Numbered from the stretch's first letter, positions 1-12,713 are shown. The stretch: 64,000 bases of DNA from Cephalotus follicularis (GCA_001972305.1 BDDD01003347.1:62001-126000), one strand, 5' to 3'. Program-made: numbers and translations. The notes: a model not told the origin generated them from the letters alone.

Positions 1-581
1 GTGGAATTGAAGGAGCTTGCTAAAAGGATTGGAATTGCATGCATTGGAGAAGAAAAAAGAAGAAAAAGAGAAGAAAGGGGAGGGGGTTACCGTCGGTTGA
101 AGGCCTGGGGTTGACCGGCGTGCTCTCCCGGTCCGGTAGCTGCCCTCGGCGCCGTCTCCCGCTCCCTCTGCCGATCTCTCTCCCAAACCCTCTCTCTCTC
201 TCTCGGGCGCAGGCGCACAGAGCGCCTGCGTCTCTTTCTTGCACTGGCGCATCTTGCGCCCGTGGTCTCTCTCCCTTCCCTTTATATTTTTTGCTTCTCC
301 CTTTGTATTTTTTTGGCAAAATACTAAGATCTGGGTCCCGATTTTTCCGCAAATTGCGACATAAATTTTCTAAACGACCACCAAAATGATCGAAATAAAA
401 ATGCGAACATTCGGGCTTTATTGTCGCGCATAATAAAAATAGATTTTATTTGCCGTCTCGGCCAACACAATTACGACTTAAATGCGTAACGGCTTTTTAT
501 TACTTTGGGCTCTGCCGATTTTATCGCAACTGTACACGCACCAATTTCATAATAATAATTTATGAAATTCGGGGCGTTACA
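1..581 (-). mobile_element. B-family LTR fragment (Ty3/gypsy chromovirus type)
   Basis: Read on the minus strand this starts TGTAACGCCCCGAATTTC at 581 and matches, segment by segment, the starts of the B LTRs at 17795 and 24943: the same 'gacaataaagccc' stretch, the 'gggacccag' stretch, then a GC-rich hairpin, a purine/pyrimidine-rich tract and a GC-rich block. The rest of the LTR lies left of the window, so it could be a solo LTR or the edge of a whole element. It abuts the end of a D-like LTR at 582, so it probably inserted there. The open frames on both strands here are low-complexity LTR leader, not genes. Confidence 0.75.
208..230. repeat. GC-rich hairpin in B LTR
   Basis: CGCAGGCGC (208-216), loop ACAGA, GCGCCTGCG (222-230): a perfect 9-bp stem. 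A hairpin of the same kind lies about 290-350 bp inside the other B and D LTR starts, with a different stem sequence, so the base pairing rather than the letters is kept. Confidence 0.7.
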
Positions 582-682
582 GTTTTATAAAACCATGGGT
601 GACTTCCGAAAGGAAGTTGTCATGTGGAATGCCATATCCGTTCTCGGTAGGATATCAGTTGTTGTCGGGAACGGGTGTGACA
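582..682 (+). mobile_element. 3' end of a D-like LTR
   Basis: The stretch contains 'ctccgaaaggaag'-like and 'ctcggtagga' segments and ends GGGAACGGGTGTGACA at 682. The same order closes the solo D LTR at 29970-30049. No primer site follows, so this is probably a solo or truncated LTR into which the B LTR to its left inserted. Confidence 0.6.
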
Positions 683-1374
683 AGAGACAGAGGTTAACCT
701 GGACAACTTTTCACAGAAGTGTGAGTCTGGTGTTTTTGCTTCTTAGAGAACTAAAATAGAGAGAAGGAAAACAATACCGAAACACACTACAACTTGATTA
801 CTATAGGTGGTGTATTGCTTGCATTAAGCTCTACATTCCCTTTATTAATCCTAGAGTAGGATTAGTGTTATAGGAATTTTTTTACACTCGTTATTCCGCT
901 GTAATCCGTTTCTGAGTGAAAACTTGAAGTTTCAGAACGGAATCTTGAAGGAAGGAGTTTCGGTTGCTTAGTATAAACTCTGTCCTTCTCTATATGTATA
1001 TATGTGTAATCATTTATCTGGTAGTTGTTGATTAGAGATCCTGTCATGATTATATTCGTTTATGGTGTTAGATAACAGTTGTTCATTGTTTTGAGTCACT
1101 CTAATGAAAATTAAAGTTGAATAAACTATCTACCTAACGCCTAAAATGACTTTAATGCAAGTTTTATTCTTACAATTCGCCACATTGGCTTGTATCTATT
1201 GTTGGAAAAGATCAGCCATGCATTCGAAAGTACTCCTCTCATCGTGCACTGGCGGGGCATTTCCTCCTTCATTCATTTACGGGACATTTCCTCATTCATT
1301 CACTTGCGGGGCATTGATTCTTTTTTCGGCTCAATGCCTTCCTCGTCTACCTCTTCCACGATCCAATCTGTTTC
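683..1374. other. Unassigned AT-rich non-coding stretch
   Basis: I see no gene and no match to other parts of the window. Short open frames here lack any recognisable domain. It may be the target DNA of the neighbouring insertions or a decayed retroelement tail. A short direct repeat with 'catttcctccttcattcattt' character lies at 1258-1310. Confidence 0.4.
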
Positions 1375-1927
1375 TGTAATGCCCGAGATTTCCCTATGTT
1401 GTAATTTCACAATGTAATGTGTTTTTATTATGGGATTAATAAAGGATGGATTTCGAAGACCTTGATGATGTTTTCCAAACTCTAATAATGTTAATTTTAG
1501 AGTCATAATGTTAAAGGAATGTTAGAAGGGCAAATTGATGAAAACGGCGCTGTTTTGGGGAAAACGCGTCGATGACTTTCGAAACGCATCGATGTCTTTG
1601 GATCTGAGAGACGTATGTAACTGCATGCACATGCACGTCGATGCAGGAGAGGACATCGATGCCCTCATGTAAAAGGGAAAAGACGTCGACGTCTTTGAAG
1701 AAGACGTCGATGCGTAACTTTGAATGTCAGGCACGTTACACTGCTTACCAAATAACGTGCAAGGGGGCACTATCCAGGCATCTTAACATGCAGATCATGA
1801 CGTGTTGAGCATGCAATAGGGTACCCTGAACTGCTAGGACTGAAAGGGCAGAAGTGGGAAGGCATGTGAGAGCATGCATTGGCCTTGGCAGCAAAGGGGA
1901 GACACCTGGTGCGCCATGCAACCAGGT
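1375..1927 (+). mobile_element. C-family LTR fragment, 5' part
   Basis: It starts TGTAATGCCCGAGATTTCC and shares 'tgtaatttcacaat' and 'attaataaa' with the C' LTR start (41588). From about 1540 ('acggcgctgttttggg') it follows C2 (38573) through the array and the 'taacgtgc' and 'gacgtgttga' segments. It breaks off near 1925 where an opposite-strand C LTR takes over. It carries a GTCGAC array at the standard C position, about 190-340 bp from the LTR start. Confidence 0.75.
1568..1711. repeat. GTCGAC array, dialect III (ACGTCGACGT)
   Basis: Core positions 1568, 1588, 1637, 1656, 1685 and 1706, i.e. steps of 20, 49, 19, 29 and 21 bp. The clearest units read GACGTCGACGTC and ACGTCGATGC; several show C-to-T or G-to-A decay of the central CpG. 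Confidence 0.75.
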
Positions 1928-3175
1928 GTGGAAGCATTCATTCATATTGGATTATATAAAATTTAGCATACACAGGCAGCCCATACTATGTGCTTAAGCT
2001 TAATACAGTACATGTTATATAATACATATTGGAAATGTAAATATGACAACGGAGTATGACTTTATTACAGAACAACTTTTAACAACCTTAACAAGAAGGC
2101 TTCAAGAACAGCTTCAGCAGCTTGTCTCCACTTCACTTCGTCAATCTGAAATTGTATGTATTAGCCTTTGTCCTCACTTGGCTAGTTAGGAAGATTGCAT
2201 GACAATGAATATAAAGATGCAATTCATGCATGACAGTTTATATTTTGAAACAGTAATATATTTATATATGCCAATATATAAGCAATCATGCCAAGTGGCT
2301 AAAATCAATCAGTTATCAAGAATACCGCACAAGGGTACAATCAATCAATCCAGTGGTCCAAAGACCAGTAGTGGGTGTCATCTATCGCTACCTTCTAGCC
2401 CCAACGATGCACCACCTAACTACCACCATGCACTCCGATGGTGATAGAAAAGGTAAACAAAACTGTCGACACTTGGCAGGCAGCTAGCAGCCACGATCTG
2501 CATTACAGATAAGTTTGGTGTATAAGCTCCAGCCATCTGCTGGCACCTAGGCTCACTGCTGTAGTCAATGATACACTCCTATCACTAGACCATCGGAAAC
2601 TAGCAGAGACAAACAGTACGGTACAGTATATTAGTATTACAATACATGTATGTATGTAATTTAACAGTAGTTTTCGTTTGAGAAAACATAAACATTTCAG
2701 TAAGTCTCTTTTTGAGAAACAGTAAACATTTCAATAGCAGTGCCTCACATTGGAGGAAAACAGTACAGTAGAAATAGTGGGTTCTCACTTGGAGAAAACA
2801 GTACAGTAACAGTAGGTCTTCTTTTAAAAGCCGTAGTTGAAAACCTTAAAATTGTGCATATAGCACTCAGTATTCAAAATCCTTGAAATCCTTTGAAATC
2901 TCTTTAAGTAGTAGTAATTTTTAGAATTACTTTGATAGATATACAAATATATATAACAGTAGCAATATGAAATTGCATAACAGTACAGCAATAATTCAAG
3001 GATTCAAAAAGTACGATAAGCAGCAATATATGCAATCAAACAGTAGATACAAGGTTGTTCAAATCCTATATTCTGATTACACCAGGCAGAGGTTGATTAT
3101 GGAAATCATCCCCTTTGAAAATTGATGTAATTCCCATGAAATTAACCTAAACAATGCACTGAAGCGTCGACAGTT

Positions 3176-3300
3176 TTGACTTAGGTGTCACTGGTTATAT
3201 ATAAGCGTCGAAAGTGTTCATGTGTTTAAGCGTCGATGCATTGCACTTAAGCGTCGACTATTGGTCCTTAAGCGTCAACGGTTCATAGTAAAGGGTCAGC
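3176..3300. repeat. GTCGAC array, dialect II (AAGCGTCGAC), C position 2
   Basis: Cores at 3176, 3207, 3232, 3253, 3274 and 3295 (steps 31, 25, 21, 21, 21). The units begin AAGCGTCGA. The homologous place in the C LTRs at 41320 and 57936 holds dialect I (CAGTCGACTG) instead. Confidence 0.75.
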
Positions 3301-4033
3301 ACTTTAAGTCTACCGGGCAATTAATAGAAAAGAGCATGCATTTCATCAGTCAATTCAACCCAACCAACAACATATAACCACATATATGTTCAAAATCATG
3401 TCATAGTACGTACCTCACATAGCAATCCCAGAATCAGTTGAGTGATTCTTCTCTTTTATAGCTCAATACTCTTCACTCCAATTCAATCTCCAATTTCCAG
3501 ATTCTAATTCAAGTTTTGTATGATAACAGTAGATATAGAGAATGGAAATAAATATATATACATATGGATTAACTACCATAGCAACACTGGAATCAAATTA
3601 GAAGCTTACCAGTTCAATTAGAGCTTCCAATTTCCACTTGGAACACTCTAATTCCAACAAGCAAAGTTCCAGTTCATTTCAGATTGCTTCCCCTCTTCTC
3701 AAATGTTTTCAACACTCCACTCAGTTCATAAACATAGCTGATATTGAACTTTCAATTCAGTGACTCATCAAGTTCATTAACTCAAGTTTCCAACGTCTTC
3801 CTTACTCTCTCTACTATTTTCTTTCAGTTTTGTTTTCTTTTTTGTTTCTTACAATATTGCAGATTCCATGTGTTGAATCAGCCTCCAGACACTAACACAC
3901 CCTCTTGAGCAGCTGGTGACACGTCCTGAGCGTCCATGACACGTTCTAGGACACCTGCCATGCAAAGAAATCATTCCAACGCCACTGCTTTGTTTTAATT
4001 GACGCGTAGCACACACCTGGCACCGTGCGAAGC

Positions 4034-4150
4034 GTCGACGGTATGCTCTTTGGCATCGACGGTTAGCACGCCATAATTCTGTTCTCATCGAGACGTGTTG
4101 CATACGTACTTATGCTCAAAGCGTCGATGGTATTCCCTTGGCTTCGAAGG
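4034..4150. repeat. GTCGAC array, dialect II, C position 1
   Basis: Cores at 4034 (AGCGTCGACGGT), 4055 (GCATCGACGGTT), 4123 (GCGTCGATGGT) and a decayed one at 4143. The closely placed pairs are 20-21 bp apart. Counting from the LTR start on the minus strand this is the same position as the arrays at 50769 and 59103. Confidence 0.7.
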
Positions 4151-4358
4151 TTAGGCACAAAGCGTATTCTTTGAAATTCTTTTACACAACTTCCAATTCA
4201 GTTCAATTTAGTCCAATTTCCTTTCGATTAGGCCCTCATTTCGAATCAGTAGCAACAATTAGTTTAATTAAAGGACAATTAAACATGAATTCTAATTCAG
4301 TGTCTATTTTATTCATTAATTGTGCAATATACATCAAATTTAATATTGCGGTTATTAC

Positions 4359-4570
4359 ACATACCGTTCACAAACTTCGCAGATCCAGTTGAGATAAAAA
4401 GATAGATTTAGAGTGACAGACCTAGAAATTTTAACGAATTTGATACTAATAACGATGCACGATTTTGATGTCACTCTATGTGAATCGGATGTCAACAATA
4501 GAATAACAATAATCCACCCTTTTAAGATTGGTACTTTTCGTCGGTCATAGGAGACGGAGGAATGGTTAAC
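4359..4570. other. Unassigned spacer between C fragment and A1
   Basis: No coding potential and no match to another part of the window. It may be original target DNA or a remnant of an element interrupted by A1. Confidence 0.35.
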
Positions 4571-6200
4571 TGTAACACCCCCGGACGGCAGGAGTCGTCA
4601 CAGGTCATAATACAGAATCTATCATAACATAACATAACATATCTGAACATAAACATAACTTATCAGCAAAAAATGTGGCGGTCATAGCATAACTGAAAAC
4701 TTAAAAACTTAACAATTTCTGAAAACTTAAACATATTCAAGTTTCAAATTTAAAACATAAGTATCTTATTGTTCATGACCACTAGACATAAAAACACATA
4801 AGAATCACACTCCTAGGGGATCCAAACATAAGGTGGTCATCTCTCGTTCACACATTCCCCCACTGCCCCTGATAACCTGCCGCATGGAAACAAAAACGCG
4901 GCTGAGCAAACCTCAATACGGATAAGGGAATTATAAATAGTAAAGGATAAATTTTAAAAGCAGTAAGATTTCAATAAAATTCATAACAGAAATCTTAAGC
5001 AATTAAAAACAATTAAACATTCGTAAAGTCACATAAATGTGCTTTCATAAAACAGATTTGAAAATCGTTCACAACGTTATCATAACATACATTTCATAGT
5101 CAAATCATCAACTCATTTATACTTCGCTATAAAGAGGTGATCATAACATATTGTAACATATTGTATAAAGTTGGAATCATTTATAAATGTCAAAAACCAA
5201 CTTTATTTTTGAAACATGTCAAAACCATAAAACATTACCAATTTCATAAACGAAGAGGCATAGCATAAAACAAAACTGATTTCAGTTTGATAATCAGATA
5301 GCCAAAGAACGGTAGAAATCCGTACCTTATATGTTCACAAAACTCTTACGAAAAGATTGTTCACTCAACTCCCTTTGAAGCACAACAATCTAAAAGTCAC
5401 CCTAAACCATACATATAATGGTCTAAGAAACATTAGAGACATTAAACAGACTTATAACAGTGTTTAGAAAAGACCCAGATTGATATGGAGAAAAAACGGA
5501 GCAAAACAATTGAAAACAGAACTTTTCTGGGCAAAACAGCTGACTGTTACAGAGCACCAGCCGACTGGGGAAGCTTAGCAGTCGACTAATCACAATGGCC
5601 ATATGAACATAAACCACAATGCAGGCAGTTGACTATCACATAGATCCAGTCGACTACACATCCCAAGAGAGTCGACTGTGTTCATATGGCAGTCGACTAC
5701 TCATCCAATCCAGCCGACTGTCCACAAGAACAGCCGACTGTTATGGACGACAGAATAGCAGAAACTTGACATTCTAATACAGAAACTGGTTCAAATGATT
5801 ACAACATTCAACCAGAGATACAAGGACATAAACATATGACTTTATATAAAATTTACAAAACATAGAAACACACAATTGACATAGGAATAATTGGACAGTG
5901 GCTTAACTTCAAGAGAAAGAAAGAAAAGACATTTAACATGTGTATACATATATGTCCAGATTTCTGTCCATTATCATTTGCAGACCTTAAAACAAGATTA
6001 TGACAAGTCTACGGTGTATAAAACATGCTAACAGTCTTACTAACCCTATGACAGAACATATATATAGGTAGGAAATCAAAGGATACTATGAATACTAGCA
6101 ACAACACCACAAACCAGTGAAACAAATCATTACAGTGGGATTACTAACCTGCAATGATTATCCAGAACACAGAAAACACAGCAAGAATACAGCAAATTCA
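4571..6200 (-). repeat. A1 3' LTR
   Basis: It matches 10938 onward of the 5' LTR: 'cggacg.cgggagtcgtcacagg', repeated 'cataa' runs, 'cgctgagcaaacctca'-type segment, the palindrome array, and 'gcaagaatacagcaaattca' at the inner end. It is about 1.6 kb long. Confidence 0.8.
5537..5740. repeat. GTCGAC array, dialect I (CAGTCGACTG), A1 3' LTR
   Basis: Units start at 5537, 5558, 5579, 5626, 5647, 5669, 5690, 5711 and 5731: steps 21, 21, 47, 21, 22, 21, 21, 20. Each is a 10-bp palindrome or a near match (CAGCCGACTG, CAGTTGACTA), and the ~11-bp spacers share no sequence. This is one of the clearest demonstrations of 21-bp phasing. Confidence 0.9.
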
Positions 6201-6204
6201 CAAG

Positions 6205-6221
6205 GATTTCATCCCGAAATC
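6205..6221 (-). promoter_or_regulatory. Pre-PPT inverted repeat of A1
   Basis: On the element strand GATTTCGGGATGAAATC, an 7-bp stem with a short loop, lies just after the end of pol. The same motif precedes the polypurine tract of B, A2, C' and the minus C element. Confidence 0.7.
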
Positions 6222-6229
6222 ACAAACAT

Positions 6230-9200
6230 AAACATACCTCAGACAAACAAGTGCGGATATCACTCCCGAATATGCTCCTCCGGCTCCCATGTTGCCTCAC
6301 GTTCAGGATGATTCCTCCACAGAACTTTCACAAAAGAAACGGTCTTGCTACGTGTCACCCATTCCTGTCGATCCAGAATAGCCTCGACCTCCTCGTCACA
6401 AGATAGATCTTCCCGAATACTGTCCAACGGATAGTGAACCACATGTAGGGGATGATACTGATAACCTCCCAGCAAAGACACGTGGAACACGTTATGGACG
6501 TGTGCTAACTGCGGAGGCAAACATAAACGATAAGCAACCGCGCCTACCTTCCCTAGAACTTCGAAAGGTCCAATAAACCGTGGACTCAACTTTCCCTTCA
6601 ACCCAAAACGTCGGACTCCTTTCCAATGTGAAACTTTCAAGAACACATGTTCACCCACCTTGAACTCTAAGTCCCTCCGATGTCTGTCGGCATAACTCTT
6701 CTGTCGAGATTGAGCTGCCTTCAATCTCTCCCTTGCTATTGCCACTTTCTCAGTAGTGATCTGCACTAGTTCGGGTCCCTCGATAACTTGATCTCCAACC
6801 TCATCCCAACATGTCGAAGCTCGACACTTCCTCCCATAAAGAGCTTCAAACGGAGCCATACCAATACTAGCGTGCCAACTGTTATTGTAGGCAAACTCCA
6901 CCAAGCTCAAATATTCATCCCAGCTCCCAGTCCACTCCAACGTACACGACCTCAACATATCCTCCAAGGTCTGTATGGTCCTTTCAGTCTACCCATATGT
7001 CTGTAGATGGAAAGTTGTACTGTAACTGAGCCTAGTACCCCAAGCCTTCTGAAACCCTTTCCAAAAGCGCGAAGTGAAACGAGGATCCCTATCCGAAACA
7101 ATGGATACCAGAGTCCCATGCAGTCTCACTATCTCCTGCTAAAACACCTCAGCCAAACGATCCAGAGAAAAGTCCTCTCGGATAGCTAAGAAGTGAGCCG
7201 ATTTAGTCAATCGATCCACTACTACCCAGATAGCATCGTTCCTCTTGAAAGTTCTCGGCAAACCCATAACAAAGTCCATCGATATACACTCCCATTTCCA
7301 TACTGGGACTTCCAAGGGCTGTAACAAACCACTAGCACGCTGGTGCTCAATCTTTACCTACAGACAGATCAAACACCTCCCAACATACTCCGCTACATCC
7401 CTTTTCATTCCATTCCACCAGAAGTTCTATACATATTTGTAGAACCCGGATGTATAGAAAATGGAGAACTGTGTGCCTCTGACAAAACATCATCTCTGAT
7501 AGAAAAATCTGACGGAACGCACAACCGATTACCCAGCCATATCACACCATGCTCATCCATACGAAATTCCGATTGCTTACCCTTTTCAACATTCTGGAGT
7601 AAGGCCCAAAGTTCACCATCGTCACTCTGAGCTGTCTTAATCCGAGATATAAGCGTAGCCTCTACATTCATTGCAGCAACAAAACCTTCAGAACCTCGAA
7701 CATACAGATGTAAATCCATCCGCTCCATATCAGCTATCAACCGCGGCTTAGTAAGCAAAGCCGCTACACTCCCAAAACTCTTCTGACTAAGAGCATCAGC
7801 TACCACATTTGCCTTACCAGGATGGTACTGAATATTCAGATCGTAGTCTTTCAGAAGTTCCAACCACCTTCTCTGACGCGTGTTCAACTTTTTCTGTGGA
7901 AAGATGTATTTGAGACTCTTATGATCGGTAAAGACGTCACAAGTTTCTCTGTACAAGTAGTGCCTCCATATCTTCAATGCAAACACTACTGCTGCCAACT
8001 CAAGATCATGTGTAGGATAGTTTACCTCATAAGGCTTCAACTGTCTTGAAGCATAAGCTATCACATGACCGTGCTGCATCAAAACACACCCTAAACCCTT
8101 CTTAGCAGCATCGCTGTAAATCTGGTATCCACCCGACCCAGATGGTAAATGGAAAATTGGGGCTGATACAAGACCATTCTTCAGTTTCTCGAAGCTTGCT
8201 TCTTTCTCCTCGTTCCATTCAAACTTAGCTCCCTTCCTCATAAGCTGAGTTAGTGGTAAAGCTATAGAGGAAAAGCCTTCCACAAACCGCCTATAGTATC
8301 CAGCTAATCCCAGAAAGCTCCTAACCTCCGTCACTGTGGTAGGTCTCGGCCATTTAGTAATAGCCTGAACTTTAGCAGGATCCACACAAATACCTTCAGC
8401 TGTAACCACATGACCCAAAAATGCCACCTGTTCCAACCAGAACTCACACTTCGAAAACTTTGCGTATAACTGATTCTTCCTCAGAATACTCAACACCACA
8501 CGAAGATGTTCTTCATGTTTTTCCTTTGACTTGGAATATATAAGAATGTCGTCAATGAATACAATCATGAACTGATCCAAGTACACATGAAACACCCTAT
8601 TCATCAGATCCATGAAAACTGCCGGTGCATTAGTGAGTCCGAAAGGCATCACCAGAAACTCATAATACCCATACCGAGTACGGAAAGCAGTTTTAGGCAC
8701 ATCTTCACCTTTATCCAAAGCTGGTGATATCCCGATCTCATATAGATCTTAGAGAAATACCGAGCACCCTGGAGTTGATCAAACAAGTAACCAATCCTAG
8801 GTAGCGGGTATTTATTCCGAACAGTAATCCGATTCAACTCTTTGTAGTCTATGCATAGCCTCATAGACCCGTCTTTCTTCTTCACAAGAAGAACTGGAGC
8901 ACCCCACTGTTAAACACTAGGCCGAATGAAACCCCGATCCAACAGCTCTTGCAACTATTCCTTCAACTCTTGTAGTTCCAACGGTGCCATTCTGTAAGGT
9001 GCCTTAGATAAAGGTGCTGCTCCAGGAATGAGTTCGATGGTAAACTCCACTTCCTGTTGTGGTGGCGAACCCGTAACTCCTCCGAAAACACATCAGAAAA
9101 TTCTCTACCCACAGGATAGTCTTCAAGGCGAGGCTCAACCTTTGAGACATCCTTCACAACAGCTAAGAAACATTCAGCGCCCTTAGCCACCAACTTCTGA

Positions 9201-10768
9201 GCCTTCAGAGCAGATATAACCTTCACATCTTTCCTCGATCGTGAACCCTGATAAACAAAATCAGGTCTATTTACATCCCCAAATAGAACCCTCTGAGCAT
9301 AGCAGTCGATCGTAGTCCGATGACGATCCAACCAGTTCATACCCAGAATCATATCGAAGTCATACATATCAATAGGAAGTAGATCCGCATCTCGAATTCC
9401 ATCATCGAAAACAAGAGGACAAGCAAAAAAACACTCAGATATCACAACAGAAGAACCCGTAGGGGTTGAAAGAACCAAAGCTGGATCAAGCAACTCTGAA
9501 GACATCCCAAGATGCGAAACAAAAGACCTCGCTACAACCGAGTGGGTCGATCCAGTATCATACAAAACATAAGCCCTACGGCTACCAACATAAATAAAGC
9601 CCGAAACAGTACCTGGTGCATTAGCAGCCTGCTGAGTCGTGATAGCAAAGACATGACCTCCCACATTGCGCTGTCCATGATCTGCATTGTTCCCCTTCCT
9701 TTCCTTCGCACGAGGGTCTGGACAATCCTTCACGAAATGCCCTTTCTGACCACATACGAAACAGACCCCAATAGCCTTGTAGCACACTCCCACTGGATGT
9801 TGTCTACCGCAAACATCACATTTGGCAATCTGGACATCCGTAGCTCCCTGTGTCTGCCTTTGATCATTACTGGGTTGTTGTTGTCCCCGGTTATCATTCC
9901 TCTTTCCTCGCTTGCCATTTCTATTCTTATTATTCTGTCCAGAACCTTGCCCTTGAGAATCTCCTCTGTTTCTCTTCCTGTCACTTTCCTGACGAGCTGC
10001 CTAGAAATCTAACCTTTCCAGTTCTATGTTCTTTGCCGCGTTTGCCACTTCAGAAACATCAGCAAACCTGGTGTTGATCAGTTTACCCCATATCTGATAG
10101 TATAATTTCCACTTGAACTTTTCTGCCTGCTCCAATGTTGTCCCTACCGCGGAACCAGCAAAACCAGCAAGCCTAGTGAAACGGGTCAGAAACTCCGTGA
10201 CTGACTCTCTATCCTTCTGTCTGGTATTGATGAACTCCCTGGCGTAAGCCTCCTTATCAGCTGCGGGAAAGTACTGCTGATAAAAGACTTCGCAAAACTC
10301 AGACTAGGTCAAAGTCTCCGCATAGTTGCCACCCTTAGACAAATCCATAGCCTTCCACCATTTCTGAGCATCACCCTCAAGCTTGTAAACAGCTAACTTA
10401 ACCTTCTGCTCATTACTACAACCAAGCACATCGAAGATCTTGTCCATATGAGTAATCCAGTGCTCAGCCTCCACAGGAGTCACAGCTGAGCTGAAAGAAT
10501 GCGGCCTCTGCTTCTGGAACTGCTCTAGCCAGATATAAGCAGGTGTGTCAGTCCTGTCCCCAGCTTCTCTTCCCAACTGAACATCAGCTGGAGCATCCTC
10601 CTCAGCAATCGGCTCCCTACGGCCTTGTTCCTGATTCTGTTCACCCAACACACGTCGTACCTCCTGAGCGACCGCCTGACGTACTAACTCCTCCATAGTA
10701 GGCTCATTTCTGACTTCCTGAGCCTCAACCGATGCAGTCCTCCGAGCAGCGTTCCTTGTATATGCCAT
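6230..10768 (-). pseudogene. A1 gag-pol remnants
   Basis: Decayed polyprotein region of a chromovirus. Domains in element order, with rough window positions: gag capsid-type segment with 'EHWITHMDKIFDVLG' (~10450) and 'AQKWW' (~10350); CCHC zinc knuckle CFVCGQKGHFVKDC (~9727-9766); aspartic protease with YDTGSTHSVV (~9550); reverse transcriptase with '[10 protein letters not shown]' (~8840) and the FIDD active site (8548-8559); RNase H with '[10 protein letters not shown]' (~8110) and '[10 protein letters not shown]' (~7920); integrase zinc region '[10 protein letters not shown]' (~7430), core 'SMDFVMGLPR' (~7270) and C-terminal part 'YGRKCRA' (~6830). The tail 'TWEPEEHIRE' (~6265) is a chromodomain signature. 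It is broken in several places and not expected to yield a working polyprotein. Confidence 0.9.
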
Positions 10769-10921
10769 CTACGAAAAGGCACCCAGAACATAAAACATCA
10801 TAAAGAACAAAAACCGAAACAGAAAACATATCATAAGACCATAACGGAAAAGCCTAACCCAGTGTCTACCCAATCTCACAGGTGAAACCTAGTTAGGTAT
10901 TCTAAGGAAACAAAACCAATT

Positions 10922-10937
10922 CTCTGATACGACAATC
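10922..10937 (-). promoter_or_regulatory. A1 primer binding site
   Basis: On the minus strand, directly inside the 5' LTR end, the sequence reads TTGTCGTATCAGAGA. It resembles the initiator-Met tRNA primer site TGGTATCAGAG of the other elements here with one or two differences. Confidence 0.65.
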
Positions 10938-12449
10938 TGTAACACCCCCGGACGACGGGAGTCGTCACAGGTCATAATACATAATCTATCATAACATAAC
11001 ATAACATATTTGAACATAAACATAACTTATCAGCCAAAAATGTGCCGGTCATAGCATAACTGAAAACTTAAAAACTTAACAATTTCTGAAAACTTAAACA
11101 TATTCAAGTTTCAAATTTAAAACATAAAAACATAAGTATCTTATTGTTCATGACCACTAGACATAAAAACACATAAGAATCACACTCCTAGGGGATCCAA
11201 ACATAAGGTGGTCATCTCTCGTTCACACATTCCCCCGCTGCTCCTGATAACCTGCCGCATGGAAACAAAAACGCAGCTGAGCAAACCTCAGTACGGATAA
11301 GGGAATTAAAAACAGTAAACGATAAATTTTAAAAGCAGTAAGATTTCAATAAAATTCATAACAGAAATCTTAAGCAATTAAAAACAATTAAACATTCGTA
11401 AAGTCACATTTGTACTTTCATAAAATCCATATAACTTTCGAAACATTTACAAAGCATTTCAAAACATCATTTTTGATTCATAAGTCATACTGAGCCACAT
11501 ACATATCACATAACATATATTTGGCAAGGAAGGCGCTAATTCCACATGCCCACTAGAATTGAAGTGTATGGCACTACACAAGTCAATTCTCACATATCAC
11601 ATATCATATCACATATAATATACTAGAATCGATTCATACGCTTCTATCACATAGCGGATCCATAAATCCACCTCATGGGATTTATTCATAACACTCAGAG
11701 ACACCGTAGACTAATCACACCACTATGGAAGTGTCATGTCCCCGTGCCAGGCCTACGACATGACTATGGTACGCCCCATAGGTGGGTACAATACTCAGTA
11801 TTCAATCATTTCGAAAACATTGATTTATCAAAATTAGTCACATAAATGTGCTTTCATAAAACAGATTTGAAAATCGTTCACAACGGTATCATAACATACA
11901 TTTCATAGTCAAATCATCAACTTATTTATACTTCGCTATAAAGAGGTGATCATAACATATCGTAACATATCGTATAAAGTCAGAATCATTTATAAATGTC
12001 AAAAACCAACTTCATTTTCGAAACAAGACAAAACCATAAAACATTACCAATTTCATAAAGGAAGAGGCATAGCATAAAACAAAACTGATTTTAGTGTGAT
12101 AATCAGATAGCCAAAGAACGATAGAAATCTGTACCTTATGCGTTCACAAAACTCTTACGAAAAGATTGTTCACGCAACTCCCTTTGAAGCACAACAATCT
12201 AAAAGACACCCAAAACCATACATATAAGGGTCTAAGAAACATTAGAGACATTAAACAGATTTATAACAGTGTTTAGAAAAGACCCAGATTGATTCGGAGA
12301 ACAAAAGGAGCAAAACAGTTGAAAACTGCACTTTTCTGGGCAAAACAGCCGACTGTTACTGTAACGACCCAAATTTCCATGTAATATATTAATTATGGAA
12401 AATGATTGCTAGTATGTATTTTGGCAAATAGTTCAAGGGACCCGTAGTA

Positions 12450-12555
12450 TGACCCTACGCTCGGGGGGTTTGGGGGTTCTGCTCCCCGGTGATCGGATCG
12501 GGGGTCTCGCTGCCCGGTCAGCGGGCAGGGGATCGGGGGCAGCGCCCCCAGAAAA
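12450..12555 (+). repeat. G-run-rich block in E LTR
   Basis: A ~100-bp island with at least six runs of three to six G's in otherwise AT-leaning sequence, ending in a small GGGGGCAGCGCCCCC hairpin. It could form a G-quadruplex. It is not coding. Confidence 0.55.
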
Positions 12556-12713
12556 AAATGGAATTTGGCTAAGTGATGAGAGGGAAAAACTATCTTAAGC
12601 GCCGCTAGTTCGACTTCAAGCATCGGCGCCTGGGTAGTAATGGGCAATGCTTAGACCCCTTCTATCTGCACTTTAAACCAGTGCAACGGTAAATTGGACA
12701 AAGCCCTCACACC

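Larger units (their letters stand above)
1928..4358 (-). mobile_element. C-family LTR fragment, antisense
   Basis: The right end GCGGTTATTACA at 4358 equals the right ends of the antisense C LTRs at 51020 and 59355 (the LTR 5' end on the minus strand). The left part ('ggaagcattca', 'cagcccatact', 'tctgaaattgta', 'gtcctcacttggct', 'aagaataccgcacaagggtac') is colinear with 56830-57250 and 37500-37920. The outermost LTR end is missing at the left, where it meets the sense C fragment head-on. It carries both C-type arrays. Confidence 0.8.

Noticed and set aside
20-389. Open frames of 110 and 116 codons at the left edge
   Set aside because: Low-complexity Arg/Lys/Leu-rich translations of the B LTR purine/pyrimidine tract. 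The homologous tracts at 18000-18400 and 25100-25550 give similar frames.
5537-5740. CRISPR-like look: short repeats separated by unrelated spacers of equal length
   Set aside because: The repeat is only 10 bp and degenerate, spacers are ~11 bp, the setting is a plant LTR, and no cas-like gene is present. The regular spacing is kept as a finding, but not as CRISPR.
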